64,000 nucleotides of DNA from Schistosoma mansoni (taxonomy: Eukaryota; Platyhelminthes; Trematoda; Strigeidida; Schistosomatidae): NCBI RefSeq assembly GCF_000237925.1, contig NC_031499.1, forward strand, positions 4,987,734-5,051,733, read 5' to 3'. Under the pieces are notes generated by a model, which was not told where the DNA came from, searched no databases, and saw only the letters and a program-made list of their open reading frames with translations. Position numbers and translations under genes: made by a program. Of the stretch, positions 12,466-22,500 are shown one piece after another. Each line of letters starts with the position of its first letter. Position 1 is the stretch's first letter.

Positions 12466-13458
12466 AACATTGAAAGATGAATGCGCTATAAATTTGTAGA
12501 CATGTATCTTATCCCCTGAATGTTCACACCAAAATCGTAAAACTCATGTTCCGAATTCTGATTACCTCTTCTCTAAGACATACTTTTACCAATAAAGGAA
12601 ATACCTATTCAATTTTGAGGTTTGCTCAAAAACTGATTAATTCATCTCTATATTTATTTATTTATTTAAACACATAAATATTGGTAAAACGAAGCACTAG
12701 ATATATATGCGCCGCACAAATCTCATTTGATTTGGGTGAGGGCTGTGATACTGCCCAGGTGCCCAAACTGAAGCAGGTGGTTTTCTTAGGGGGCCACATC
12801 CGGAGCCTTTGATGTAAAGGTCTGATCCACAAGGCAGTGGAGTATCGTGAGGAGATGCAGTCCCATGGTAGCCGGTGACCAACGATTGATTCATACGCCA
12901 TTTGTTCCTTCAGGATACTGAAGCCCATGTGCACCATTGGTTTGGAATCGGAATTTTCCAACTCCCCTATGTGGAATTTCCGTGTCCACCAACCCAGTTA
13001 AAGCGCCGAACATTCGCTTTTCTTACTCTGAATTTCGTAAACAACACCCCTGGTGTGAGAATTCAGTGAGTAGGACTTCCCTGGTTGAGGCTATATACGC
13101 GTAGTCATGTGAGAGCATTTGGAGAGGGAGAGCGGACTCTCCCCACTCTCGGCCGTACCAGGGCATTTGGGGGCAATTCATCTCTATAAGGTATATGTTT
13201 TACCTAATTTTTGTATATTATTTTTCTCATCTTCATAGATTAACCGAATCTCAACAACCATACATCTCCCCATCAATTATTAATAATAATAATAATAATA
13301 GTGATGATAATAATAATAATGTGGATATATTAAAACATCAATGTGATTCTATTAGTCAAATTAATGAACAATTAACTACAACATTAATAAAATTACAAAA
13401 AGATAGAATAGCATTGAAAATATTTCTGGAACGTTTAATGCCATTAGAAACGATTTAA
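843..13458 (+). CDS. REPS1: REPS-like (RALBP1-associated) EH-domain protein, seven exons
   Basis: Exons read from splice signals: 843-945, 3077-3282, 5003-5415, 7427-8063, 9674-10102, 11703-11749, 13239-13458. Every junction keeps phase and the sum is 2055 nt (684 aa), close to the REPS family size. The protein has one EH domain at about residues 188-285, starting [20 protein letters not shown]. Its canonical EF-hand loop, [12 protein letters not shown] (245-256), is split by the exon 3/4 junction and is followed by the motif [15 protein letters not shown], as in REPS1/2. After it come Ser/Thr/Asn-rich linkers, a His run near 410, a seven-Pro run near 559 (possible SH3 ligand) and a C-terminal heptad-like coiled coil (about 639-684), where family members bind RalBP1. 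Known role: an adaptor linking Ral signalling to clathrin endocytosis. Oddity: vertebrate REPS proteins have a further N-terminal EH-like region that I do not see. The start is the ATG of exon 1, which fits exon 2 in phase. REPS1 versus REPS2 cannot be separated here. Confidence 0.85.
1291..1808 (+). mobile_element. Family A retroposon, near full length, REPS intron 1
   Basis: Begins GCCCCCAAATGCCC, contains the family landmarks (ATTCCAAACAAATGGTGCAC, GGTCAAAGGCTCCGGGTGTG) and ends in TTTATGTGTTTA plus a TAAA-type tail. It is about 518 bp and diverged. The (TAAA) tail and the 14-bp duplications seen on sister copies (8457, 12653) point to target-primed retrotransposition by a LINE. I see no tRNA-like head. 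The autonomous parent is unknown. Confidence 0.75.
3404..3560 (+). mobile_element. Family C tRNA-derived SINE
   Basis: Head with an A-box-like GTGACTAAGCGG and a B-box-like GGTTTGACCCC, followed by the family body ending near CTCACATTTAAAGTTCGAC. It sits directly after a TA microsatellite in REPS intron 2. Unlike Smα or B, no hammerhead core follows the head. Confidence 0.55.
3640..4330 (-). mobile_element. RTE LINE 3' scraps
   Basis: 3640-3710 (TAGTCTACACCTACCAACAT, GTCAGTGACTTCATGG) and 4035-4330 (CGGTCAGTCGTAATTAGCGC, GTAACCGCGTCAGTGATAGT, GCATCGTTGTGACCGATTCA) match parts of the RTE C-terminus and 3' UTR on the minus strand, with unrecognised sequence between. REPS intron 2. Confidence 0.5.
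5535..5705 (-). mobile_element. Smα-type SINE, decayed hammerhead
   Basis: Minus-strand head (GGACTCAGTAGCCTAATGGA) and hammerhead region (TTGACGAGTCCCAAATAGGA). The core has lost both its first C (TTGACGA) and the G of GAAA (ACAAAAC), so activity is unlikely. REPS intron 3. Confidence 0.7.
6645..7330 (+). mobile_element. GC-rich interspersed repeat in REPS intron 3
   Basis: About 690 bp, distinctly richer in G and C than the flanks: ACCCCGACCGTTGCTGCTAC, CTTGACGTAGTGGTCGGGCT, ACCAATCGGGTTATACTGGC, ending with CGACTGACTGACTGTATGTA. The composition step at both edges and the GACTGACTG-type end suggest a retroelement piece, possibly a 5' UTR of a LINE joined to a tail. No RT motif is present. 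Family not identified. Confidence 0.5.
8457..8910 (+). mobile_element. Family A retroposon, 5' truncated, 14-bp TSD
   Basis: Flanked by a perfect direct repeat TCTTATTTTCGAAC at 8443-8456 and 8911-8924. Lacks about the first 70 bp of the family and ends in AGTAAATAAATAAATAAAAA. It lies in REPS intron 4 in sense. Well-preserved sequence and a perfect TSD suggest a fairly recent insertion. A 99-codon frame (8596-8895) is open, as in several sister copies. Confidence 0.85.
9225..9605. mobile_element. Inverted pair of family C SINEs
   Basis: A plus copy (about 9225-9400; CACAAGTTTGAACCCACTC, then GCTAGCCCTCACATTAAGG) faces a minus copy (about 9480-9605; TGTAAGGGCTAGTGATAATA to ACTTCAACCACTAAGTCACT), tail to tail around an AAATAAATAAATAAA spacer. 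It lies in REPS intron 4, just before exon 5. Confidence 0.55.
10318..10420 (+). mobile_element. RTE LINE scrap (RT C-terminus)
   Basis: GTTGGTAGGTGAGGACTACC, TGATTGGGATC and GAGTCGATTACAAT align in order with the GRYRLPGWDP region of the 33283-34640 element. REPS intron 5. Confidence 0.5.
11190..11410 (+). mobile_element. RTE LINE scrap (RT C-terminus)
   Basis: GTCGAAGTCACTAACAATTG, GAGTCATGTATGGAGGTACA and GACTACCTAGTTGGGAGACG follow the C-terminal order of the 33283-34640 element (reverse complement). REPS intron 5. Confidence 0.55.
11830..12240 (-). mobile_element. Possible old LTR relative
   Basis: The words ACGTGGCTGTGAATGAAGGA and AACTGTAAATAAATAGACTG parallel AATGTGGCTGTGAATAGGGT and AACAGTAATTAATAGACTGA in the 20733-21212 LTR. 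The rest of the block is GC-richer than its surroundings and diverged. Ends not found; an old fossil at best. REPS intron 6. Confidence 0.4.
12256..12540 (+). repeat. Repeat G, uninterrupted copy with an internal TA microsatellite
   Basis: AATAAAAGTGCAACATCTAG to TCTCAACTTGACGGAGGAAA, then a TA run (about 12414-12463) and TGAACATTGAAAGATGAATG. Shared with 18530-18725 plus 19255-19330. REPS intron 6, just before the family A copy at 12653. Confidence 0.65.
12414..12463. repeat. TA dinucleotide microsatellite
   Basis: About 25 TA units in REPS intron 6. Shorter TA runs lie at 3381-3404 and 37633-37657 (12 bp from an exon-proximal boundary of the MEP50-like gene), and an ACGT-type run lies at 5943-5963. 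Confidence 0.9.
12653..13174 (-). mobile_element. Family A retroposon, full length, 14-bp TSD
   Basis: 522 bp in antisense within the last REPS intron, flanked by AATTCATCTCTATA at 12639-12652 and 13175-13188. The element begins (minus strand) GCCCCCAAATGCCCTGGTAC and ends in a TAAATAAATA tail. Its right edge lies only 64 bp before the acceptor of the last REPS exon (13239). Confidence 0.9.
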
Positions 13459-15270
13459 TTTATTTTTATTTTCAATCTTGACAACAACAAAAAATGGTTA
13501 ACGAATAATTGATTAATATGATTACAAGTTACATAACCTTAATTGTTAACTTACATTGTTGACAATGTGATAACATATACAAATTGTACGCATATATATA
13601 AATATACATACTACTCAATAAGAAGGATCCATTCACCCCTGTTACCCTCTCTCTGTCTCTCTCCCTTTCAGTATTGCTTTATTTTTCTCTATATACACAT
13701 TTATTATTGATCATGTATTCTATTATTTAACTTGATAATGATCAACTTTCAAGTGCCTAAAGTCGGTTACATAATCTTTTCTTACTCTTTATGTTTCTAT
13801 TTCATATGTTGATTAAGTAATAAATACTATTACTCTTTCAATACACACACTTCGAACAAGTGTATTATTTATAATAATGATTAAGAAATTAATTCTTTAA
13901 AAGCATTTTTACCCTTCTATTTTGTTTGTTTGTTCCTCTTTTTTGGGTGTGCACCAGTTTGTTTCATGTTACTTATTACCCTGTTTGTTTGCGTGTGTTT
14001 CGGCGTCAATTTATCCTTATCTGAGGTTGAGATTACATTTGATTTTAAATGAAAAATACAATCTATCCCTAATAATAGATCAACTCACCTTCATATAGTT
14101 ACTTATCTTTGCTTTTCATCATTAGGTATAATTAATTATTTATTCTGTTGCCGGTTTTTCTTCTCAAGACATAATTGATTGGTCCTTCCACGTTATAGTT
14201 TATTCTTCTTTTATTGTTGCTTTAATTATACTGTTTTGTTTTATTCTTGTGAGGTCGAAAGACAACTTGGAAAAAACAATTATTTGCCTTTGTGCTAATG
14301 TATTATTGTATTGGTACTTGAACCAATGCACATATATATATATGCGCCAAGTTCAAATTCATTGTTTATTCTATTAAGTGTATACCATTAACTAAGTGGT
14401 TTTGTATGTAGTCTATTGTCTTGTCTATTTATTTGATTTAAAAAAAAAGGAATTTGTTATGTGTAACATTGTTTCTTATTCCTGACGAATATGTATACTT
14501 GTTATTCATGTTTTACGTTATGCGGTCATCCGGTCCCGATACGCGCGCTTCCCCATACTCGGACGCGACCTAGTAAGTGAGTGAAAAGATTAAAGGGTAA
14601 TCAAAAAGCTGCAATAGGTAAGCCTAGTTCAGATGTGCTCAACTCATTGGTATATACATAAATATCCCTCAAATTTTTAAGCCAGACCTGTACGAATAGT
14701 ATGATTGACTTCCGCCGACAACCGTCTTCTTTTAACTTCTCTCATTTACCATTTGGTCGTGACCTAGCATGCGTGCGGAAGCACATAATGTGTCTAGATT
14801 CTTCAAGCGTATCATAATAATTTTGAAGACTGTTATTGATAAAAATGTGGTAAAACCTTTTCAGCGTTGACAAAAATGATGTATCATTTTGTGGATTCGA
14901 CTTCCTTATATCAAGTATATACTAGATTTCTTTTAGATAAAGTATTAAGCATCAAACAATTGACCGTTAACAAGTAACCTACATTCAGTGCTATATTGAA
15001 TAAGGTTATTGTCAAAATCGGTTAATTGGCAAGGTTTGCAACTACAAGACTAAGTAACGTTATCTCGAATGCAAGGACAACTATCAGTTTCCTAGAGCCT
15101 CCCGATAAAATTTCGTTTCTTTTTGAATGTTAAAAAGTACGGGATCGAGACTCGATCAGCCATGATCGATGTACAGACTAGCATATGTGTATGTTAAACC
15201 AAGTTCACATATCACAATAGCAAGCAAAAACAGAACTAACTAGAAAAATAGCAAAGGAATCGAAATGTTT
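13459..15270. other. REPS 3' UTR and intergenic sequence
   Basis: T-rich sequence after the REPS stop, with simple repeats (for example a TA run near 14334) and no convincing exon. Two small GC-richer patches near 14520-14580 and 14750-14800 share words such as GACCTAG and may be remnants of one unrecognised repeat. Confidence 0.4.
13819..13824 (+). promoter_or_regulatory. Candidate poly(A) signal of the REPS gene
   Basis: AATAAA about 360 nt after the stop codon at 13458, in T-rich sequence with no other gene. Position and orientation suit a 3' UTR end; other AT-rich variants nearby could serve instead. Confidence 0.35.
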
Positions 15271-15279
15271 GTAGTAGCA

Positions 15280-15700
15280 GTAGTAATGAGAAACACTTAA
15301 TATTGTTCGCGAAGACAGCCGTTTCACCTTCGTATAGGTCTCCTTAGCAGTAAGCGTCCACGACCCTTCAGGGGTCCGAACACAGCCTCCTGGGATTTTA
15401 TTGGGAAGCCATAACCGGTGAAGTTCAAACGTATCGAATGTGAGATAGTTGTTACCCACCAAAAACAGTGAATGGTGGTCACGCAATATCGTATGATGAT
15501 TGAAGTTAAAAAAGAAACGCCATTGAATCCCAGTTCAATGGTCTACGGGCGATACCGGTCCTGGGTTCGATCCCCACTGACAAGTCTGTGTATGTTGAGA
15601 AGTTGCATACCGTACCGAAGCCGCTGTCTACAGCTCTTAGGTTTTCAACGGCTAAGTAGCTTAGGTGGGTTCATAATACCAATAGTATCCAATCATGTCC
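15280..15700. mobile_element. Old inverted pair of B-like hammerhead SINEs
   Basis: Minus copy about 15305-15470 (hammerhead relic with core CTAAGGA and an intact GAAA; body words shared with 46200-46300). Plus copy about 15530-15690, with a B box GGGTTCGATCCCC and a decayed ribozyme. Both cores are changed. Confidence 0.5.
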
Positions 15701-15768
15701 ACAAATCTCTATACTGAAGATTATGTTAGAATGTAAAATAAACAAGCATTATATATTTCCATAGTGTA

Positions 15769-16112
15769 TTTATTTTATTATTTTATTTAAACACATAAAT
15801 ATTGGTACAAAAGGGCATCAGACATATATGCGCCACACAAATCTCATTTGATTTGGGTGAGGGCTGTGATACTGCCCAGGTGCCCAAACTGAAGCAGGTG
15901 GTTTTCTTAGGGGGCCACATCCGGAGCCTTTGATGTAAAGGTCTGATCCACAAGGCAGTGGAGTATCGTGAGGAGATGCAGTCCCATGGTAGCCGGTGAC
16001 CAACGATTGATTCATACGCCATTTGTTCCTTCAGGATACTGAAGCCCCTGTGCACCATTAGTTTGGAATCAAGGTTTTCCAACTCCCCTAGGTGGACCCT
16101 TCGTTTCCACCA
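15769..16112 (-). mobile_element. Family A retroposon, 5' truncated
   Basis: The 3' about 344 bp of the family, in antisense, with short flanking repeats ATAGTGTA (15761-15768 and 16113-16120). Nearly identical to the 12653 copy over 250 bp, so the two share a recent source. Confidence 0.85.
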
Positions 16113-16543
16113 ATAGTGTAATAAGAAGACGAAGATTATCAGAACTATATATTTACCTATATTTTTATAATCATGTTTCTTTAAAAAAGGAAAGCAAATA
16201 TAGCTAGGAAAGCGATATTAGTAATTTACGTCGAATAAAACAAAGTCAAAGGTTTTATAATACACTAAAAAAATCATTTAAAAAAGGATGACATGTTCAT
16301 TTAAACAAAAGAAGGAAATCATAAGAAACATTGGATTGTCATCCATTGAAATATCATCGTTGTACTGAAGTACAATGCTCCAATTGTAGTTATTGACTTT
16401 GGACTCAATACAATAGCATTGTATTTATAATAACAAGTGTATGTATGCATATATATATATATGTATATTACAGTTTAATTAAACGATCTCATATAGTATC
16501 ATGTACAAAATATTTGTTGTATATTCTAATCATAATGATATAT

Positions 16544-16549
16544 TTTATT
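16544..16549 (-). promoter_or_regulatory. Candidate poly(A) signal after the unidentified gene
   Basis: AATAAA on the minus strand about 10 nt beyond the stop codon at 16559-16561. This would give a very short 3' UTR, so a later signal may be used. Confidence 0.25.
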
Positions 16550-16558
16550 GTGCAGTTA

Positions 16559-19500
16559 TCAACTTTGATCTAAACCTTTAACAGCTAATGCACCAGCCCA
16601 TTGTTCTGAACCACAAGCTTTTCTCAAACGTAATTTGACTTTATTATTTTGTATCTATTAAAATGGAAATAAATATAGAGAGATGTATCATATTCGAATT
16701 AAATACAAATATATTATTGATATCATTAGGGGTAAATGCTAGGGTGCTTGTACTCTTCAGATAATAATGGATTATTAGGACAAGGAGAGGAATTTGTGAT
16801 ATCTGAGTAGCTTTTTGAGTAGTGGTAATAGTAATAAAGAGATAAAGCTTTGTATGTAGAAAGCAGGAGTGACTTATGTTAATCTAGGTCACCTTCGGTG
16901 TCGTTGTAATATTTGTCTGATCATAAAGCGTGGGACGTTATGATTAAAGCATTTTAGCACTGCTGTGAAAAAAAGATGTCGAATGGCTTTATATTCAACT
17001 ATCACTTTCTCCAAAGAGTTGGTCACATGTGATAAGTAATCCAGAGGAGATAGTGAAGATGATAACTTTACAGGTGCAATCATCTTGAAATCCTTAATTC
17101 AGTAGTTTGTTTTTATTTCATTGAGATAATGAACCGATCTAAGTTAGACCACCATTGAAAACCTGGAGGCACTGAACGGCTGTATCGTCCCAGTATGGAA
17201 ATCCTTAGCAGTGCTCATCCGCGACCCCGCAAGTGGGAATGGTCTCAGTACCTTCGATCTCGCACGCGAACGCTTAAGCTCAAGACCACCGAGTGTGGTG
17301 TATGCTGCTTATACCGACGGATATAAGTAGTATGTGGCAGCAGTGGGATGTGGAATGCCTGCCAACAGATTGAATTGAAGAGAACAGGAAGGGAAACAAA
17401 GAGCAATTGTAATAACAAGAGAAGTGGAAGGATTATGAAGCATTTAAAGGGCGGATGATGGAAGATTTTCAAATAATGTATTCAATGCATGGCTTTCATA
17501 TTTTACGAAAGCACTGAGTAATTTTTCATGAAACAACAAATTGCTTTTCTCTACCTGAGTTTATGTTCATCAAACAAGTAATAAAATTATGAATAGTAGT
17601 AGAGAGGAGAATAGGCATAAATTAAGAAAAGATATAAAACAATATAATATTTGTTGGGAAGACTCAGAATATTCCTCAAAAAAGCCCAAAGGGGTCCTGA
17701 AAACACTGGGAAACATTTTACCCAATCAGCATTGAATATAATTTCCTCAGAAACATCTAGAAAGTCACGTGTCATATTTCTGACTTGATGATTACCTAAC
17801 CTGTTACTATGTTTAGCAGGATTCAAAAAACCGATGCTATCCGAAATGCTATAAATACCTTAAATATTCTGTACATAAACTAACCTTGCAGTAAAGCGTT
17901 CTTTCTATGGTTCGTGCCTTTTCTCTCGTGTTTAAGTTGTCGTGTAGATTTAGCCTAGGCTTATTAGAAGAGCTCAGGAAACCGATTCAAGCGTTCAGTC
18001 AGAAGACTTATCAATATCTTAACACAATGAACCAGTATAAACATAAGAACCTGTTCAAACTAATGAGTTGTCATTCTTCCAAGCACTAATTTTTTCAACC
18101 ATAAATGCTTCGATTCTAGATTTGTTTTTAAAATTAATTAACTTCATCTATTAATCGCGTCTATTTACGTAATGTTATCAAATCTGTATAGTTTGTTGTG
18201 AATCTGACAAGTGAGAAGCTGAACAAGTGCCACTTTAGTGGTTGGCATATTTTCCTCTTCGTCTATTCTTTGGAGAAACAAGATATAATTAACACAGACC
18301 TCATCCATCAAATATACCTAATATTTAGCTATGGAAAGAGGTGTTATAGCAGTATGACTAATCGTAAACAAATACGGATTAATATGAATGATCGCTGATT
18401 ATTAACTTAAAACTTCAGATATATAGATCTTTGGATGTTTTACAAGTCAAATTCTTATAAAAAGGAGGTGATTTATTACAATTTTTCATACTTAAACAAC
18501 GGATTCGGAATATATGGTAACTATCTTTTCTCAGTTTTCAATAAAAGTGCAACATCTAGCATTTTCTCGTTCATCTAGTGGATAAGTGCTGCATAGAGGA
18601 GTACAATTTTCACTGAGCACTTCGTTTCAATCACCTGAGGTTATCTACATATCTCCACTTATGTATATCTCAACTTGACAAAGGAAAAGAAGCAAACACA
18701 ATGAAAGTAACATCCTGAAATGACGATCATTATTTATTTATTTAAACACATAAATATTGGTACAAAGGGGCACCAGATATATATGCGCCGCACAAATCTC
18801 ATTTGATTTCTGTGGGAGCTGTGATACTGCCGGGGGGGACACACCTGGAGCCTTTGACCTAAAGATCTGATCCACAAGGCATTGGGGCATCGTGAGGAGA
18901 TGCAGTCCCATGGTAGCCAGTGACCAACGACTGATTCATACGCCATTTGTTGCCTCAGGATACTGGAGCCAATGTGCACCATTGATTCGGAATCAGAATT
19001 TTCCAACTCCCCTAGATGAACTTTCCGTGTCCATTAACCCGGTTAAAGCACCGGACACTAGCTTTTCATCCTCTCAACTTCACGAACAGCACTCATGGTG
19101 TGAGAAGACAGTGAGTAAAACTTCCCTGGCAGATGCTATATACACTTGGCCATGTGAGAGCATTTCGAAAGGGAGAGCGAACTTTGCCCACTCTTGGCCG
19201 TACCAGGGCAAGTGTATACACTTTAAATGAATGAAAACATGCTAGATATTGTATATATATTGAACATTCAAAGATGGATGCGGTACAAATTAATGGGCAA
19301 ATATCCTAGTTTCAGAATTCTTTATTACATAATCAAACATAGAGTATTGGACTAGAGCAAATATTACTATTACATTGATACATTAATTAAACTTGTTAAA
19401 AAAACACATTTTCTTTTTTACACTTCCACACATATATAAACTCACTTTATATGTACAAAATGTTGGCATAATTTTCGATGGAAATTGACGTACAGAATAT

Positions 19501-22500
19501 TCATAAGTAGAATTAGGATTAGTTAATTCGCATAGTACAGTTAATGAACTAAATAATGTAAATACACAATAGAACACAAGAATAAAAGGAAAATAACATG
19601 ATTATTGAAATCATACTCATTGAGTAAAACGATGTTATAATTATTGTTAACATTATAGGGATATTAATAATAATGGGACTGAAATGAACAATGGAAAGTT
19701 TATATAGTTGAGATTATGAGTCAATTGAAGCTAGACCACCGTGGAAAACCTGGAAGCTCTAGACAGCTGTTTCGCTCTATTGTGGGACTCCTCAGCAGTG
19801 TGCATTGATGACCCAGCCTCGTGAGACTAGAACCCAGGACCTATGTATATGTAGGGAATTATTAACAACGTGGTGAAGTACAATACCAATCTTATAGGCT
19901 GCTAAGCAATACCATGGTTAAACAACATGACTGTTTACCGCACACCGGTTTTAAATAGTACCCGAATTGAGATTAATCCACTTACAAATTAGACGAATAT
20001 CCAAAAACTCTCTCCATCAAAATTATTATAGGTTTACGTGAGACTGTTTGTGAAATATATCAATTTAAATCTGCTCTATTGAAAACATATAACATTATTA
20101 TTACTATTATTATGATTATTATTATTATCGTTATTATTATTGTTTCAACACGTAAACATCGGTACAAAGGGAAAATAAAATATATATGAGCCAAAAAAAG
20201 TAGTTATCATTTAACTTGTGTGTAGACTGAGATAATATCTGGGTGGTTTTTCAGGAGACCGATCACAAAGCTTTTGACCAAAAGGTCTAGCCCACAAGGC
20301 AGTGGAGCAAAGTTAGGAGATACGGTCACATGGTATCAGGCAACCAACAAGAGGTTCATATATCATTCCCCCCCGGGATCCTGGAAACCAGGTGCACCAT
20401 TGGTTTGTAATCAAAATTTTCCAACTCCTCTAGGTGGGTCATCTGTAACTATGGACCATGTTTAAGCGCCGGATATTCGGTTTCTATTCTCTCGACTTGA
20501 TAAACAACACCTCTGAAGAGAGGAGGCAGTGAAGAGTTATATTTGTACCACATATAACAAAGAGATCATTTTGAATGAAATAATGAAAAGTTACATTGAA
20601 TTTCGATTTTGACATCACACAGTCAGTAATTCGCAACGTAGAACCTGTACTTATGTACATCGCCTCAAGTTGCCATACCCTATTAGCACACTGAGATAAA
20701 ACTGTCAGGCTGTTATAACTTGTGCCGGCAATTGTTATATCTTGTACCCGCCTATTAGAGAGTAGTGATTTATTGATCGGACCAATGACACGCGAAACCC
20801 GTACGAGCAGTCTAGAGTACTTATCCGTCCTGCTTTCTGCCTAGCTCAGTCAGTTAAGTCCAGAACCCCATAAACAGCCTCTGCAATATGAATCATTATT
20901 CTCAAACATATTGAGTTTATATACCAATCAAACAGACCATATCGTACCATAAAATAGAAAATAACATTTGTACAGGATTCACCTAAATGTGGCTGTGAAT
21001 AGGGTGAACAGTAATTAATAGACTGAGTATAACTCAGGAATGGTAAATCGTACAGTAATAGTCTATAGATCAAAATAAAGCTCATAATAAAAGGAACATG
21101 AATATGAATAGTTAAGTTATTTAACAATTATATATTGGAAAATACATATATCATATTGGTCCATAAATAGTCCTCAAAAGTTACTATTCATAATCCTCTT
21201 CGGGATATAACACAAGCCCAATCCTAGAATATTAGAGGTATTAATAGCGTCAGTGGTAATAGAAAAGATTTGGCATCGAAGATACAACTCAAAAAGAAAG
21301 CATAAATTAGCAGGATAAAAACCAAAAGAAGTTATAAGGAATTAAGAATCTCAGAATTCGGGGGAAGATAAAGAATGGATGAACCTGCGCCACTGCAAAC
21401 AATTTTGAGCCACACTATTCAAAGCCTCGAACCATTGTTTACGACAATCACGCGGATCCTATCTAGATAACATGGCTAAGTCCAATTTTCAGTGACCTCA
21501 CGAACTGATACCAGGTCCCAGTTTGGCTGCCCCTAGATGTCTTCCAGCCCGCTGCTTAGTGTGAGCGCTAGTGATACTAGTGGGTAGACTACAATTCGAA
21601 CACCCATGGCCACCCAACACTTTTAACCATCAAAACCATTGATCTACGATTATAGTTATTGTGCTTATGGATAAAATATATCATCAAACAACAGCAATAA
21701 TAATAATAATAAACTATGGATAAATAAGTGCACATACTCAAACATAAATTAAATATTGAAGTGAATAATAAGTAGACGCTAACTTACTATTCACCAAGCT
21801 CCATTTTTAGTAATCCATTGCCTAATTGTTGACGAATACTTGCAGATGTTGTACTGAAAGAATCACTGTGAAAATTCCCTGAACAACCGGGTTTAATAAG
21901 TCCACAAAATCCTCGACTAGGCGCTTGTAAACCTTGCATAATCAATGTAACTTGTACGTCATTGGCATTTAATTCACTTGCTTCAATATATGGTTGTTTA
22001 GCCTTGGAAAACAGTAGTAAAAATTTAGAAGCATAAAACTACAATAAACACAGTCAAGAAAACTTTAGAGAAAGCTATCATCTTTTTTGAAGAACACCAA
22101 AAGAAAACATACTATAACACCACAAACAATTAGGCGACAAATCGTGAAATGGGGAAAAGTGAGGGACGGACAAATAAACACACAATGCAGGATCTGGCAC
22201 AACAAATCAGTAATCAGGCAATAAAAAGTATAAAATCTCGTACTGAGTATAACATTTACAGGAAGGTACCAAGTAAATATATCTACGCCAATGTGATTGA
22301 GTTTTGTCTATTCGAACATACATCGTAATTATTATCAGTATAAAAGAGATGAATAGGAATAACAAGTGTTCAGGTGGATGTTTCGGTAGTACTGTGTTCT
22401 GTGAGCTGTATAATTTAATTGCAGAGGTCTCATTGTTATTCCAGACAATATCGTCACCGCCTACTACATGTGGAAGTCAGCTTTTCAGTAATTCCATACC

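Noticed and set aside
12697-12894. 65-codon minus-strand frame, repeated at 15818-16015
   Set aside because: A second frame of the family A retroposon overlapping the 99-codon one; both copies are near-identical DNA, so openness reflects shared ancestry.
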